Notes under the pieces: generated by a model
Seen by the model: only the letters and a program-made list of their open reading frames with translations
Databases searched by the model: none
What the model was told of the DNA's origin: nothing
Shown: piece by piece, positions 1-6,638 of the stretch
Layout: the number at the start of each line of letters is the position of its first letter
Numbering within the stretch: position 1 is the first letter of the stretch
Source of the DNA: JADCCX01 sp031373545
GTDB taxonomy: Bacteria; Pseudomonadota; Alphaproteobacteria; Rhizobiales; Beijerinckiaceae
Direction of reading: 5' to 3'
DNA: 26,467 nucleotides
Assembly: GCA_031373545.1 (NCBI GenBank)
Contig: JANMMT010000121.1
Coordinates: forward strand, 1-26,467
Program-made: the position numbers and the translations under genes

Positions 1-98
1 TGGGTTTTTTTTTCCCCCTTTTGGGGTTTTGGGTTGTGGTGGTTTTTGTCCCCCTAATGTTGGTTTTCCAATGGGGGGGGGGGGCCCCCAACGCATTA
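1..98. other. Low-quality or artefactual contig end
   Basis: This stretch is made mostly of long single-base runs (T9, C5, T4, G4, and a run of about 14 G followed by C5) and does not resemble the balanced coding sequence that follows. The minus-strand receptor gene reads well down to about position 99 and then meets a TAA inside an otherwise conserved region of its family. The break therefore looks like read error at the contig edge, not biology. Confidence 0.75.
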
Positions 99-329
99 GG
101 CCCCCACATTGCCGCCCGCTCCCGCACGGTTCTCCACAATCACCGAGGTGCCCATGTTCTCGGTCATCTTCTGCGCCACGATGCGCGCGACCACATCCGT
201 CGAACCGCCGGCCGCAAAGGGCACGACGAGCACGATGGGCCGGTTGGGAAAGGTCGATTGCGCCATCGCAGGCGCGGTGGCCAGCAGCGCGGCGGCGGTC
301 AGCACGAGGCGGCGTGAAAGGCGGGACAT
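96..329 (-). CDS. Tripartite tricarboxylate transporter (Bug/TctC family) receptor, N-terminal part only
   Basis: This is the N-terminus of a periplasmic solute receptor of the tripartite tricarboxylate transporter family, which binds carboxylates or related small molecules. The chosen ATG at 329 follows a GGAGGAAG ribosome site. The product begins with a secretory signal (MSRLSRRLVLT, hydrophobic core, cut after AMAQ near residue 24); the RR pair makes Tat export possible. Then come the family hallmarks FPNRPI, VVPFAAGGSTD and VIVENRAGAGGNVGA. About 77 residues of an expected ~320 are present; the apparent stop at 96-98 lies in unreliable sequence. The gene starts 73 nt after the livF stop on the same strand, so it may be co-transcribed with that ABC operon. 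No TctA/TctB membrane genes are visible. Confidence 0.85.
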   Translation of the reverse strand: MSRLSRRLVLTAAALLATAPAMAQSTFPNRPIVLVVPFAAGGSTDVVARIVAQKMTENMGTSVIVENRAGAGGNVGA

Positions 330-381
330 GAGCTTCCTCCATTTTATCCTTGTCTCATCTAGATGTGGGGCTGCCACGACG

Positions 382-408
382 TTTCGTCAAACAGGCCTTT
401 CGTCAAAC
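382..408. repeat. Two 11-nt direct repeats at the livF 3' end
   Basis: The sequence TTTCGTCAAAC occurs at 382-392 and again, identically, at 398-408. The second copy covers the livF stop codon (403-405, minus strand), so the first copy supplies a second TGA-containing stop region just downstream. It looks like a short local duplication. No function is claimed. Confidence 0.6.
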
Positions 409-1113
409 CGCCAGATATCTGTCGCGCAAGCTTGCGTCAGTCTTCAGCTGCGCCATCGCACCGTCAAAGCGCACATGGCCTTTTTCCACGATGATCGCGC
501 GGTCCGCCACGCTGCTGGCGAAATGCAGGTTCTGCTCACTGAGCAGCACGCTCAGCCCTTCACCGCGCAGGCGCGCGATGGCTCGGGCCATGTCTTCGAT
601 AATGACCGGAGCCAGGCCCTCGGAGGGCTCATCGAGCAGCACAAGCTTCGGGTTGCCCATGAGCGTGCGCGCAATGGTCAGCATCTGCTGTTCTCCGCCG
701 GACATTTGCCCCCCCGGGCGGTCTTTCATGCGGGCGAGATTGGGGAAAATCTCGAACAGGGCCTCGGGTGTCCAGCGCGGAGCCCCTGCACGCGGCGGGC
801 GCGTGCCGACGCTCAGGTTTTCCATCACGGTCAGGTCGGTGAAGATGCGCCGCTCTTCGGGCACATAGCCCAGCCCCAGCCGCGCGATTTCGAACGGTTC
901 GCGCCCTGCAATGGCATGGCCGTCAAACAGCACACCGCCGCTGGCCGGTGGCACCACGCCCATGATGGCTTTCATCGTCGTGGATTTGCCCGCGCCGTTG
1001 CGGCCCAGAAGGGCTGCGACCTCGCCTCTGTTCAACGAAAAGCTGATGTCGCGCAGAATATGCGCCTGCCCGTAAAAAGCATTGACGTTGCTCAGCGAGA
1101 GGAGGGCGCTCAT
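403..1113 (-). CDS. livF: HAAT-type ABC transporter ATP-binding protein LivF
   Basis: This is one of the two ATPases that power a branched-chain/hydrophobic amino-acid-type importer; it acts on the cytoplasmic face of the membrane. The 236-residue product has the usual LivF length. Walker A is GRNGAGKST (residues 37-45), the LivF-typical Q-loop region YVPEERRIF is at about 83-91, the signature is SGGEQ (138-142), Walker B is LVLLDEP (157-163), and the switch region follows (SEQN, about 192-195). The start codon overlaps the livG stop by 4 nt (ATGA at 1110-1113), which points to translational coupling. It is the last transporter gene of the operon running from 5025 down to here. The family assignment is secure; the substrate is not readable from an ATPase. 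Confidence 0.95.
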   Translation of the reverse strand: MSALLSLSNVNAFYGQAHILRDISFSLNRGEVAALLGRNGAGKSTTMKAIMGVVPPASGGVLFDGHAIAGREPFEIARLGLGYVPEERRIFTDLTVMENLSVGTRPPRAGAPRWTPEALFEIFPNLARMKDRPGGQMSGGEQQMLTIARTLMGNPKLVLLDEPSEGLAPVIIEDMARAIARLRGEGLSVLLSEQNLHFASSVADRAIIVEKGHVRFDGAMAQLKTDASLRDRYLAV

Positions 1114-1877
1114 CCCTGCGCCTCGCCGTAAGTGGCGCCGCTGCCCAGATACACCGCCTGCACCTGGCTGTTGGCGCGCACCTCATGGGGTGTGCCGCCT
1201 GCGATCAGCCGCCCACGATCGAGCACGATCACGCGGTCCGCATGGGCAAACACCACATCCATGTCATGCTCCGTGAACAACACGGCGATGCCCTGCGCCT
1301 GCGCAATGCCAGCGGTGAGTTCCATCAGCGCGATGCGCTCGCTGGGCGCCATGCCCGCTGTCGGCTCATCCATCAGCAGCAGCTTGGGTGCATTGGCCAG
1401 GGCGACGGCCAGCTCCACCCGCTTGAGATCGCCATAAGCCAGCACGCCGCAGGCGCGCTCCGCCTGATCCGTCATGCCGACGCGGGCCAGCAATGCGCTG
1501 GCTTGTTCGCGGTGGAGATCACCCAGATGTCCGCGCAGGTTCCATTCGCCGCTGGTTGCGGCCACAAGTGCGGTCTGCACATTTTCCAGCACGGTCATCG
1601 AACCATAAGTGGCCGTGATCTGAAAGGTGCGCCCCACGCCCTTGCGGGCCACCACACGCGGCGCAAGGCCGGTGATGCGCTGCCCCAGCAGCACAACCTC
1701 GCCGCGATCGGGTTTCAACTGGCCATTGAGCATGTTGAAGCAGGTGGTCTTGCCTGCGCCGTTGGGGCCGATCAGCGCCAGCAATTCGCCCGCCGCGACA
1801 TCGAATGACACATCGTCCACCGCTTGCACGCCGCCGAACGCCTTGGAAAGGCCTGTGACGGCAAGCACCACGCTCAT
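1110..1877 (-). CDS. livG: HAAT-type ABC transporter ATP-binding protein LivG
   Basis: This is the second ATPase of the importer, 255 residues. Walker A is GPNGAGKT (37-44). The LivG-type insert with VGRTFQI lies at about 81-87, the degenerate signature LAYGDLKR at about 146-153 is normal for LivG, and Walker B is LLLMDEP (166-172). A longer in-frame reading extends upstream to 2207, but those codons are a shadow of livM; the start at 1877 gives the normal MSVVLAVTGLSKAFGG beginning. It overlaps the permease stop by 4 nt (ATGA, 1874-1877) and the livF start by 4 nt, so HM, G and F are coupled in series. Confidence 0.95.
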   Translation of the reverse strand: MSVVLAVTGLSKAFGGVQAVDDVSFDVAAGELLALIGPNGAGKTTCFNMLNGQLKPDRGEVVLLGQRITGLAPRVVARKGVGRTFQITATYGSMTVLENVQTALVAATSGEWNLRGHLGDLHREQASALLARVGMTDQAERACGVLAYGDLKRVELAVALANAPKLLLMDEPTAGMAPSERIALMELTAGIAQAQGIAVLFTEHDMDVVFAHADRVIVLDRGRLIAGGTPHEVRANSQVQAVYLGSGATYGEAQG

Positions 1878-3733
1878 GATGCACGCTTTGCGGCGAAGCG
1901 CTCGCGCATCGCCAGCGTTGCCCCGGCCAGGCCTTTGGGAAACACGATCACGAGCAGCACGATGACGAGGCCGAGCCCGAAACGCCAATAGGTCGTGATG
2001 CGCATCAACTGCTCCTCCAGCCCGGCAAACACGAAGGCGCCTGCGACAGGGCCGCTCAGCGTCTGCAAGCCGCCCAGCAGCACCATCAGCAGCGCATCCA
2101 CCGATTTGGGGATGGAGAGATACGTCGGGAACACCGACCCCTTGAAATAGGCAAACAACCCGCCTGCCACGCCTGCCGCGACGGCTGAAAGCGCAAAGGC
2201 CGCCCATTGCAGGCGCATCACATCAAGGCCCGTGGCGGCCGCCCTGAGCGGCGAGTCGCGCCCCGCGCGCACGGCATAGCCGAAAGGCGTGAACACGAGG
2301 TGGCGCAACGCCAGAACACCGACCACCGCAATGCCAAGCGCGAGGTAATAATAAACAAGTTTGGGCTGCGCATAAGGGCTCGGCCAGACCCCCAGAATGC
2401 CGTTGTCGCCGCCTGTGACATCGACCCACTGAAACGCCGTTGCCCAGGCAATCTGCGCAAAGGCCAGCGTCAGCATAGCGAGGTAGACGCCCGACAACCG
2501 CACGCAAAACCAGCCGAACAGCAGCCCGGCAAAGCCCGCCAGCACCGGCGCGGCCATCAAGCCCGCCTCCATCGGCGCGCCCAACCAGCGGCTGGCCAAC
2601 GCTGCGCCGTAAGCACCGAGCCCAAAATACGCCGCGTGTCCAAAGGAGTGCATGCCGCCCGGCCCCATGAGAAAATGCAGCGAGGCCGCAAAGAGGGCCA
2701 GAATCACCAGCTCAGTGAGAAAACTCACACCGTAATCGCCCAGCAGCGGCGGCATCAGCACGAGCGCTGCCAGCACCGCTGCACCAAGCCAGAGCGTGGG
2801 TGGGTCCGCTCGTTTCAACAGGGGCTCGGGCAGAGCCTGTCCGCGCACGGCGTGGCCGGAGGGCGCTTTGCCCAGCAGGCCGTAGGGCTTGACCACCAGC
2901 ACGATCGCCATGACGAGAAACGCCAGCACCAGCGTGCTTTTGGGAAACAGCACAATGCCAAAGGCATGCACGAGGCCGATCAGCACCGCAGCGAGATACG
3001 CCCCCATGATCGAGCCCAGACCGCCGATCACCACAACCACGAACACCTCCGTGATGATCGCCAGATCCATATGCAGGTTCACTGCCTCACGGGGCAGTTG
3101 CAATGCGCCCCCCAGCCCTGCCAGAAATGCGCCGAACATGAAAACGCTGGTGAAGAGCAGGCGCTGATTGACGCCCAGCGCTCCGACCATCTCGCGGTCC
3201 TGCGTGGCCGCGCGGACCAGCGTGCCCCAACGGGTGCGGTTGAACAGCAGCCACAGCAGCGCGAGCACGGCGGGGCCGATGAGGATGAGGAACAGCTCGT
3301 ATTGCGGAAACCGGCTGCCGGCGATCATCACGAAGCTGGTGAGCCCCGGCGCGCGGGGCCCAAGCTTGTCCTCCGGTCCCCAGGTTGCCAGCGTGATGTC
3401 CTGGATCATCAGCACCACGCCGAAGGTGGCCAGCAGTTGAAACAGTTCAGGTGCCTGGTAGATGCGCCGCAGCACGGTCATTTCCACCAGCGCGCCGATC
3501 AGTGCGACCACAAGTGCCGCCAGCAGCACGCTGCCCCAGAAACCGGACACAGTGCCAGCGCCGAGCAACTGCACAAGTGTGAAGGCGAGATATGCCCCCA
3601 GCATGTAGAACGAACCATGGGCAAAATTGACGATCCGCGTGACGCCGAAAATGATCGACAGCCCGCTCGCCACCAAAAACAGCGACGAGGCCGAGGCAAG
3701 GCCGTTCAGGCTCTGGATGAAGATGAAATCCAT
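1874..3733 (-). CDS. Fused HAAT-type ABC permease (LivH domain plus LivM domain)
   Basis: A single 619-residue polypeptide supplies both membrane subunits that are normally separate. Residues 1-~288 are a complete LivH-like domain: N-terminal GLASASSLFLVASGLSIIFG, the conserved VNFAHGSFYMLGAY near 35-48, the VVVVIGGLGSIMGA cytoplasmic loop near 232-245, and KPYGLLGK at about 282-289. A polar linker of roughly 25 residues follows (about 290-312). A complete LivM-like domain runs from there to the end (GPGGMHSFGHAAYFGLGAYGAA near 357-378, the VLLGG loop later, VFPKGLAG near the C-terminus). The reading frame is continuous with no internal start needed. Such HM fusions exist in some alpha- and betaproteobacterial importers but are less common than separate genes. 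It lies between the binding-protein gene and livG. Confidence 0.93.
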   Translation of the reverse strand: MDFIFIQSLNGLASASSLFLVASGLSIIFGVTRIVNFAHGSFYMLGAYLAFTLVQLLGAGTVSGFWGSVLLAALVVALIGALVEMTVLRRIYQAPELFQLLATFGVVLMIQDITLATWGPEDKLGPRAPGLTSFVMIAGSRFPQYELFLILIGPAVLALLWLLFNRTRWGTLVRAATQDREMVGALGVNQRLLFTSVFMFGAFLAGLGGALQLPREAVNLHMDLAIITEVFVVVVIGGLGSIMGAYLAAVLIGLVHAFGIVLFPKSTLVLAFLVMAIVLVVKPYGLLGKAPSGHAVRGQALPEPLLKRADPPTLWLGAAVLAALVLMPPLLGDYGVSFLTELVILALFAASLHFLMGPGGMHSFGHAAYFGLGAYGAALASRWLGAPMEAGLMAAPVLAGFAGLLFGWFCVRLSGVYLAMLTLAFAQIAWATAFQWVDVTGGDNGILGVWPSPYAQPKLVYYYLALGIAVVGVLALRHLVFTPFGYAVRAGRDSPLRAAATGLDVMRLQWAAFALSAVAAGVAGGLFAYFKGSVFPTYLSIPKSVDALLMVLLGGLQTLSGPVAGAFVFAGLEEQLMRITTYWRFGLGLVIVLLVIVFPKGLAGATLAMRERFAAKRAS

Positions 3734-3749
3734 TCAGGCGGCCCCGGAT

Positions 3750-3787
3750 CCTTCCCCGCCTGCGGGGAAGGTGTCGCCGCAGGCGAC
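3750..3787. repeat. Tandem GC-rich hairpins between the binding-protein and permease genes
   Basis: CCTTCCCCGC (3750-3759) and GCGGGGAAGG (3762-3771) form a perfect 10-bp palindrome with a 2-nt centre. It is followed at once by GTCGCC (3773-3778) and GGCGAC (3782-3787), a 6-bp stem with a 3-nt loop. The pair fills the 77-nt gap between the permease (ends upstream at 3733) and the binding-protein stop (3811). REP-like palindromes in this position commonly protect the 3' end of the binding-protein message so that it is made in excess over the permease. That role is inferred here. Confidence 0.7.
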
Positions 3788-3810
3788 GGAGGGGGAGTGT
3801 TCTTCCAGCA

Positions 3811-5025
3811 TCACTGCGGACGCAGCGTCTTCACCACATCGTCGGAGGGCAGATACTTCGCCCCGTCCGCATATCGCCAGCCCGTCATCACGCCCTTGCC
3901 ATCCTTCAGTGCGGTGCGGCCCACGAAGGCGCCGAGCGTCGATTGATGATCTTGCGCGCGGAATTCCACAGGCCCAAAAGCGCTGGTGAATTTCAGGCCC
4001 TTCATGGCGTCGATGAGCTTCTCGTTTTCGACCGTGCCAGCCTTGGCGAGGCCCGCTGCGATGGCATTGACCGTGTCATAGCCAACCACGGAGCCAAGGC
4101 GCGGATAATCGTTGTATTTGGCCCGGTACGCGTCGCGGAATTTTGTGTGCTCCGGTGTGGCGATGTCCTGATGCGGATAGCCCGTGACAATCCAGCCCAC
4201 GGGGGATTCCGCGCCCAGCGGGTCCATGTATTCGGGCTCCCCGGTCAGCATGCTGGCGACCACGCGGTTCTCGAACAATCCGCGCGTGTTGCCCTGCCTC
4301 ACGAAATTGATGAGGTCCGCCCCGAAGGTGACGTTGAAAATCGCATCGGGTCTGGCCGCTTCCAGGGCCTGCACGGTGGCACCGGCATCGATGCGGCCCA
4401 GCGCGGGAAACTGCTCGGCCACGAACTCCACATCCGGCTTGGCAGCTTTCAGGAGTTCCTTGAACCAGCGCACGGCAGATTGCCCGTATTCGTAATTGGG
4501 GGCGACGGTCGCCCAGCGCTTGGCGGGTGTCTTGGCAGCTTCCTCCACCAGCATGGCGGCCTGCATGTAAGTGGAAGGGCGCAGGCGGAAGGTGTAGCGA
4601 TTGCCGCGGCCCCACACGAGCGCGTCGGAGAGTGGCTCGGATGCCACATACAAGCGCTTGTTCTGGTTAGCATAATCGGCAATGGCAAGGCCGACGTTGG
4701 AGAGAAATCCGCCCGCCAGGATATCCACCTTCTCGGCGTTGATCAGGTCACCTGCGAGGCGCACGGCGTCTTCCGGCTTGCCGCCATCGTCGCGGAACAC
4801 GGTTTCCAGCTTGCGGCCCAGCACGCCGCCCGCCGCGTTCACCTGTTCGATGGCCAGTTCCCAGCCGAAACGATATGGGCGCAGGAACGCGGGCTGCGCG
4901 GTGTAGCTGTTGATCTCGCCGATGCGGATGTTTGCGGCCTGTGCGCGCGCCGAAAAAGACAGCCCAGCGGGCGCAGCGGCCACCGATGCAGCGCCTGCAA
5001 CGAAATGACGGCGGTTCATGCGCAT
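3811..5025 (-). CDS. HAAT-type ABC transporter substrate-binding protein with Tat-like signal
   Basis: This 404-residue periplasmic binding protein of the LivK/Peripla_BP_6 type captures the solute for the adjacent fused permease. It starts at 5025 (GGAGAG ribosome site about 5 nt upstream); a second ATG lies at 5019. The N-terminus NRRHFVAG followed by an alanine-rich core and a likely cut after ARAQA is a twin-arginine export signal. The mature protein begins ANIRIGEINSYT and keeps the family pattern AIEQVNAAGGVLGRKLE, DILAGGFLSN, NYEYGQSAVRWFKELL and VGYDTVNAIAAGLAKAG. Longer in-frame starts reach 5154 but would bury the signal. The ligand is unknown; related proteins bind amino acids, amides or aromatic acids. 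Confidence 0.93.
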   Translation of the reverse strand: MRMNRRHFVAGAASVAAAPAGLSFSARAQAANIRIGEINSYTAQPAFLRPYRFGWELAIEQVNAAGGVLGRKLETVFRDDGGKPEDAVRLAGDLINAEKVDILAGGFLSNVGLAIADYANQNKRLYVASEPLSDALVWGRGNRYTFRLRPSTYMQAAMLVEEAAKTPAKRWATVAPNYEYGQSAVRWFKELLKAAKPDVEFVAEQFPALGRIDAGATVQALEAARPDAIFNVTFGADLINFVRQGNTRGLFENRVVASMLTGEPEYMDPLGAESPVGWIVTGYPHQDIATPEHTKFRDAYRAKYNDYPRLGSVVGYDTVNAIAAGLAKAGTVENEKLIDAMKGLKFTSAFGPVEFRAQDHQSTLGAFVGRTALKDGKGVMTGWRYADGAKYLPSDDVVKTLRPQ

Positions 5026-5089
5026 GGGGCTCTCCGAAGTGTGTGGCAACAGGAAGGATCGTGGCCGGGGAGGGGGCGCTGAGTCAACG

Positions 5090-5110
5090 GATTGTTTTGC
5101 GAAAACAATC
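5090..5110. promoter_or_regulatory. Perfect 9-bp inverted repeat upstream of the binding-protein gene
   Basis: GATTGTTTT (5090-5098) and AAAACAATC (5102-5110) are exact inverted copies around GCG. The element lies 65-85 nt upstream of the binding-protein start on the minus strand and about 80-100 nt upstream of the small GTG frame on the plus strand. It is in an A/T-rich patch where a promoter would be expected. It could be an operator for a dimeric regulator of either side. The regulator is unknown. Confidence 0.45.
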
Positions 5111-5191
5111 GGAAAACTTGTGCCTCGGGCAGTTGCACTTGAGGGGAATCTCATTACGTTTGGCGGTGTCGACAGCCCGTCGATCTACTTG

Positions 5192-5205
5192 AAAGGAGGT
5201 GATCC
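5192..5205 (+). promoter_or_regulatory. Extended Shine-Dalgarno sequence complementary to the 16S rRNA 3' end
   Basis: AAAGGAGGTGATCC at 5192-5205 is a 14-nt run complementary to the conserved 16S 3' tail (GGATCACCTCCTTT). With flanks, the opposite strand reads CTGGATCACCTCCTTTC, as I recall the alphaproteobacterial 16S end. Normal ribosome sites in this window match 4-6 nt. The GTG of a 24-codon frame follows at 5207. A small hairpin (TCGAC 5169-5173 / GTCGA 5179-5183) sits just upstream and does not hide the site. Confidence 0.7.
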
Positions 5206-5206
5206 A

Positions 5207-5281
5207 GTGTCTCATTGTCCATCATCGCGGCTCCCTTTGGCCGCCACATGGGTCTCCCACATGGAGTCTTCGGCGGCTTGA
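5207..5281 (+). CDS. Candidate 24-residue small protein or leader peptide with an extreme ribosome site
   Basis: This is a GTG-started frame of 24 codons ending in TGA at 5279-5281. It reads fMet-S-H-C-P-S-S-R-L-P, then LAATWVSHME, then SSAA. The GTG stands at standard distance behind AAGGAGG, inside a 14-nt complement of the 16S tail. The peptide has one Cys, two His and one Trp, no membrane segment and no signal. The DNA repeats CCACATGG at 5244-5251 and 5257-5264, read in different frames, and GCGGC/GCCGC (5227-5231, 5240-5244) can pair. A 12-bp hairpin lies 38 nt past the stop. It is divergent from the transporter operon and upstream of the FkbM gene. I do not recognise the family. It could be a small protein gene, a leader peptide or a dual-function RNA. 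Confidence 0.45.
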   Translation: MSHCPSSRLPLAATWVSHMESSAA

Positions 5282-5318
5282 ACGGACCGGATCCGGCAAT
5301 GCCTATTTCAAATTGAGC

Positions 5319-5346
5319 AGAAGGGGCGGGGAAACCTGCCCCTTCT
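5319..5346 (+). terminator. Strong hairpin with GAAA loop after the small reading frame
   Basis: AGAAGGGGC (5319-5327) pairs with GCCCCTTCT (5338-5346). GGG (5328-5330) extends the stem against CCT (5335-5337), with one G-T wobble, and closes a GAAA tetraloop at 5331-5334. The following bases, TGCTTCAAG, are only weakly T-rich, so termination would be partial. It would separate the small reading frame from the FkbM gene, which begins 80 nt later. Confidence 0.5.
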
Positions 5347-5426
5347 TGCTTCAAGACATTCCAAGTTCACGCCAGGCAGAGCTTTGACTGCAGGCACACA
5401 CCTCACCCCCGAAGGATGCAACCCCC

Positions 5427-6299
5427 ATGCTCTCCTATGCCCAGAACATGGAAGATGTGGTGCTCGCCCGGCTCTTCGCGGGGCAGGGCGCCGGCTTCTA
5501 CATCGATGTGGGCGGGGGGCACGCGGTGGCGGACAACGTGACGTTTCACGCCTACCTCAACGGCTGGTCCGGCGTGGTCGTGGAGCCGCAGGCGCATCTG
5601 TCAGCGCTCTACCATGCCGTGCGCCCGCGGGATGTGCTGGTCAGCGCATTGTGCGGGCGCGCTGAGGGCGAGATGGAATTGTTCGAGGCCGCGCGCTTCC
5701 ATGGCCTGTCCACCGCTTCCGTCGCACATGCAGCGGTCGCCGAACAAGCGGGCGTTGCCGGGGCGCGGGTCGTCAAGCCTGTCACAACGCTGGCCGCGCT
5801 CGCCGCAGCCCATGCCCCCGCCGTCATCGATGTGCTGAAAATCGATGTGGAGGGCTTCGAGGCCGATGTGATTGCCGGCAATGACTGGACGCGCTTTCGC
5901 CCGCGCGTGGTGCTGGCCGAAGCCATAGAGCCGCTGAGCATGCAGGATGCGTCCCACCGCTTCGAGCCGGCCCTGCTGTCCTCAGGTTATCGCTTGGCCT
6001 TTTTCGACAACCTCAACCGCTGGTATGTGGCCAATGAGGCTGCCGATGCGTTGCTGCCGCGCTTCCCCAAAGCGCCCTTAGCCTGGGACAGCGTGCGGCA
6101 TCTGGGCGAATTCGGCCCTGCTCAGGCCGATGCCGCGCATCCCGATCACGCGCTGGCCATGCGCTTCCCGCCCGGGCTCATGGCGCGCCTGCCGTATCTT
6201 TCCCCGGCCGAACTGGCGGCCTGCGGCGTGGCAGAGGCTGATCCCGCCGCGCGCGCGCGCATTTCCAGCCTGTTTGACGGGGGATACCTCGCCGAATGA
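5427..6299 (+). CDS. FkbM family SAM-dependent methyltransferase
   Basis: This 290-residue protein has the FkbM-type methyltransferase fold, which usually O-methylates sugars or lipid-linked glycans in the cytoplasm. The N-terminal SYAQNMEDVVLARLF is the typical FkbM opening. The SAM-binding strand is FYIDVGGGHAV (about 24-34), followed by the conserved GWSGVVVEP (46-54). The central LKIDVEGFEADVIAG (about 136-150) carries the acidic motif after beta-4, and VVLAEAIEP follows. The ATG at 5427 has GAAGGA upstream with a rather long spacer. No glycosyltransferase neighbours are present, so the acceptor is unknown. It stands alone between the regulatory stretch and infA. Confidence 0.85.
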   Translation: MLSYAQNMEDVVLARLFAGQGAGFYIDVGGGHAVADNVTFHAYLNGWSGVVVEPQAHLSALYHAVRPRDVLVSALCGRAEGEMELFEAARFHGLSTASVAHAAVAEQAGVAGARVVKPVTTLAALAAAHAPAVIDVLKIDVEGFEADVIAGNDWTRFRPRVVLAEAIEPLSMQDASHRFEPALLSSGYRLAFFDNLNRWYVANEAADALLPRFPKAPLAWDSVRHLGEFGPAQADAAHPDHALAMRFPPGLMARLPYLSPAELAACGVAEADPAARARISSLFDGGYLAE

Positions 6300-6368
6300 G
6301 TTCACATCGGGCGCGAAGTGCGATAGGGCAGCGCACCGTCCCGATGTGGGACTGAGATACGAGGATAC

Positions 6369-6587
6369 ATGTCGAAGGAAGAACTGCTCGAATTTCCCGG
6401 CACCGTGGCCGAACTTTTGCCCAACGCGACATTTCGGGTGGAGCTGGAAAATGGCCACATGATCGTGGCACACACCGCCGGCAAAATGCGCAAGAACCGC
6501 ATCCGTGTGCTGGCGGGCGACAAGGTGCTGGTCGAAATGACGCCCTATGATCTCACCAAGGGGCGGATCACCTATCGCTTCAAGTGA
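6369..6587 (+). CDS. infA: Translation initiation factor IF-1
   Basis: This 72-residue S1/OB-fold protein binds the ribosomal A site with IF-2 and IF-3 during initiation. The sequence is almost invariant: MSKEELLEFPGTV, then ATFRVELENGHMIVAHTAGK, then RIRVLAGDKVLVEMTPYDL and the ending KGRITYRFK. The length is exact for the family. It opens a housekeeping block with maf and yacG that is common in alphaproteobacteria; the gap to maf is 51 nt. Confidence 0.98.
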   Translation: MSKEELLEFPGTVAELLPNATFRVELENGHMIVAHTAGKMRKNRIRVLAGDKVLVEMTPYDLTKGRITYRFK

Positions 6588-6638
6588 GTGGTAGCGGCCC
6601 CTCGTATGTGCAGCCCTGTCCCACGCGAGTTGTGATCC

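Noticed and set aside
1110..2207. A 365-residue livG with a long N-terminal extension
   Set aside because: The extra 110 residues lie in frame with the livM coding region on the same strand, are Arg/Ala-rich and unlike any ATPase. The ATGA start at 1877 gives the normal beginning.
2207..3946. A 579-codon open frame on the plus strand, opposite the fused permease
   Set aside because: It is antisense to a certain permease gene, is rich in His, Gln and Arg as antisense GC-rich frames are, and has no family pattern or ribosome site.
3943..5082. A 379-codon plus-strand frame opposite the binding-protein gene
   Set aside because: It is a shadow of a well-supported minus-strand gene; no recognisable domain or start.
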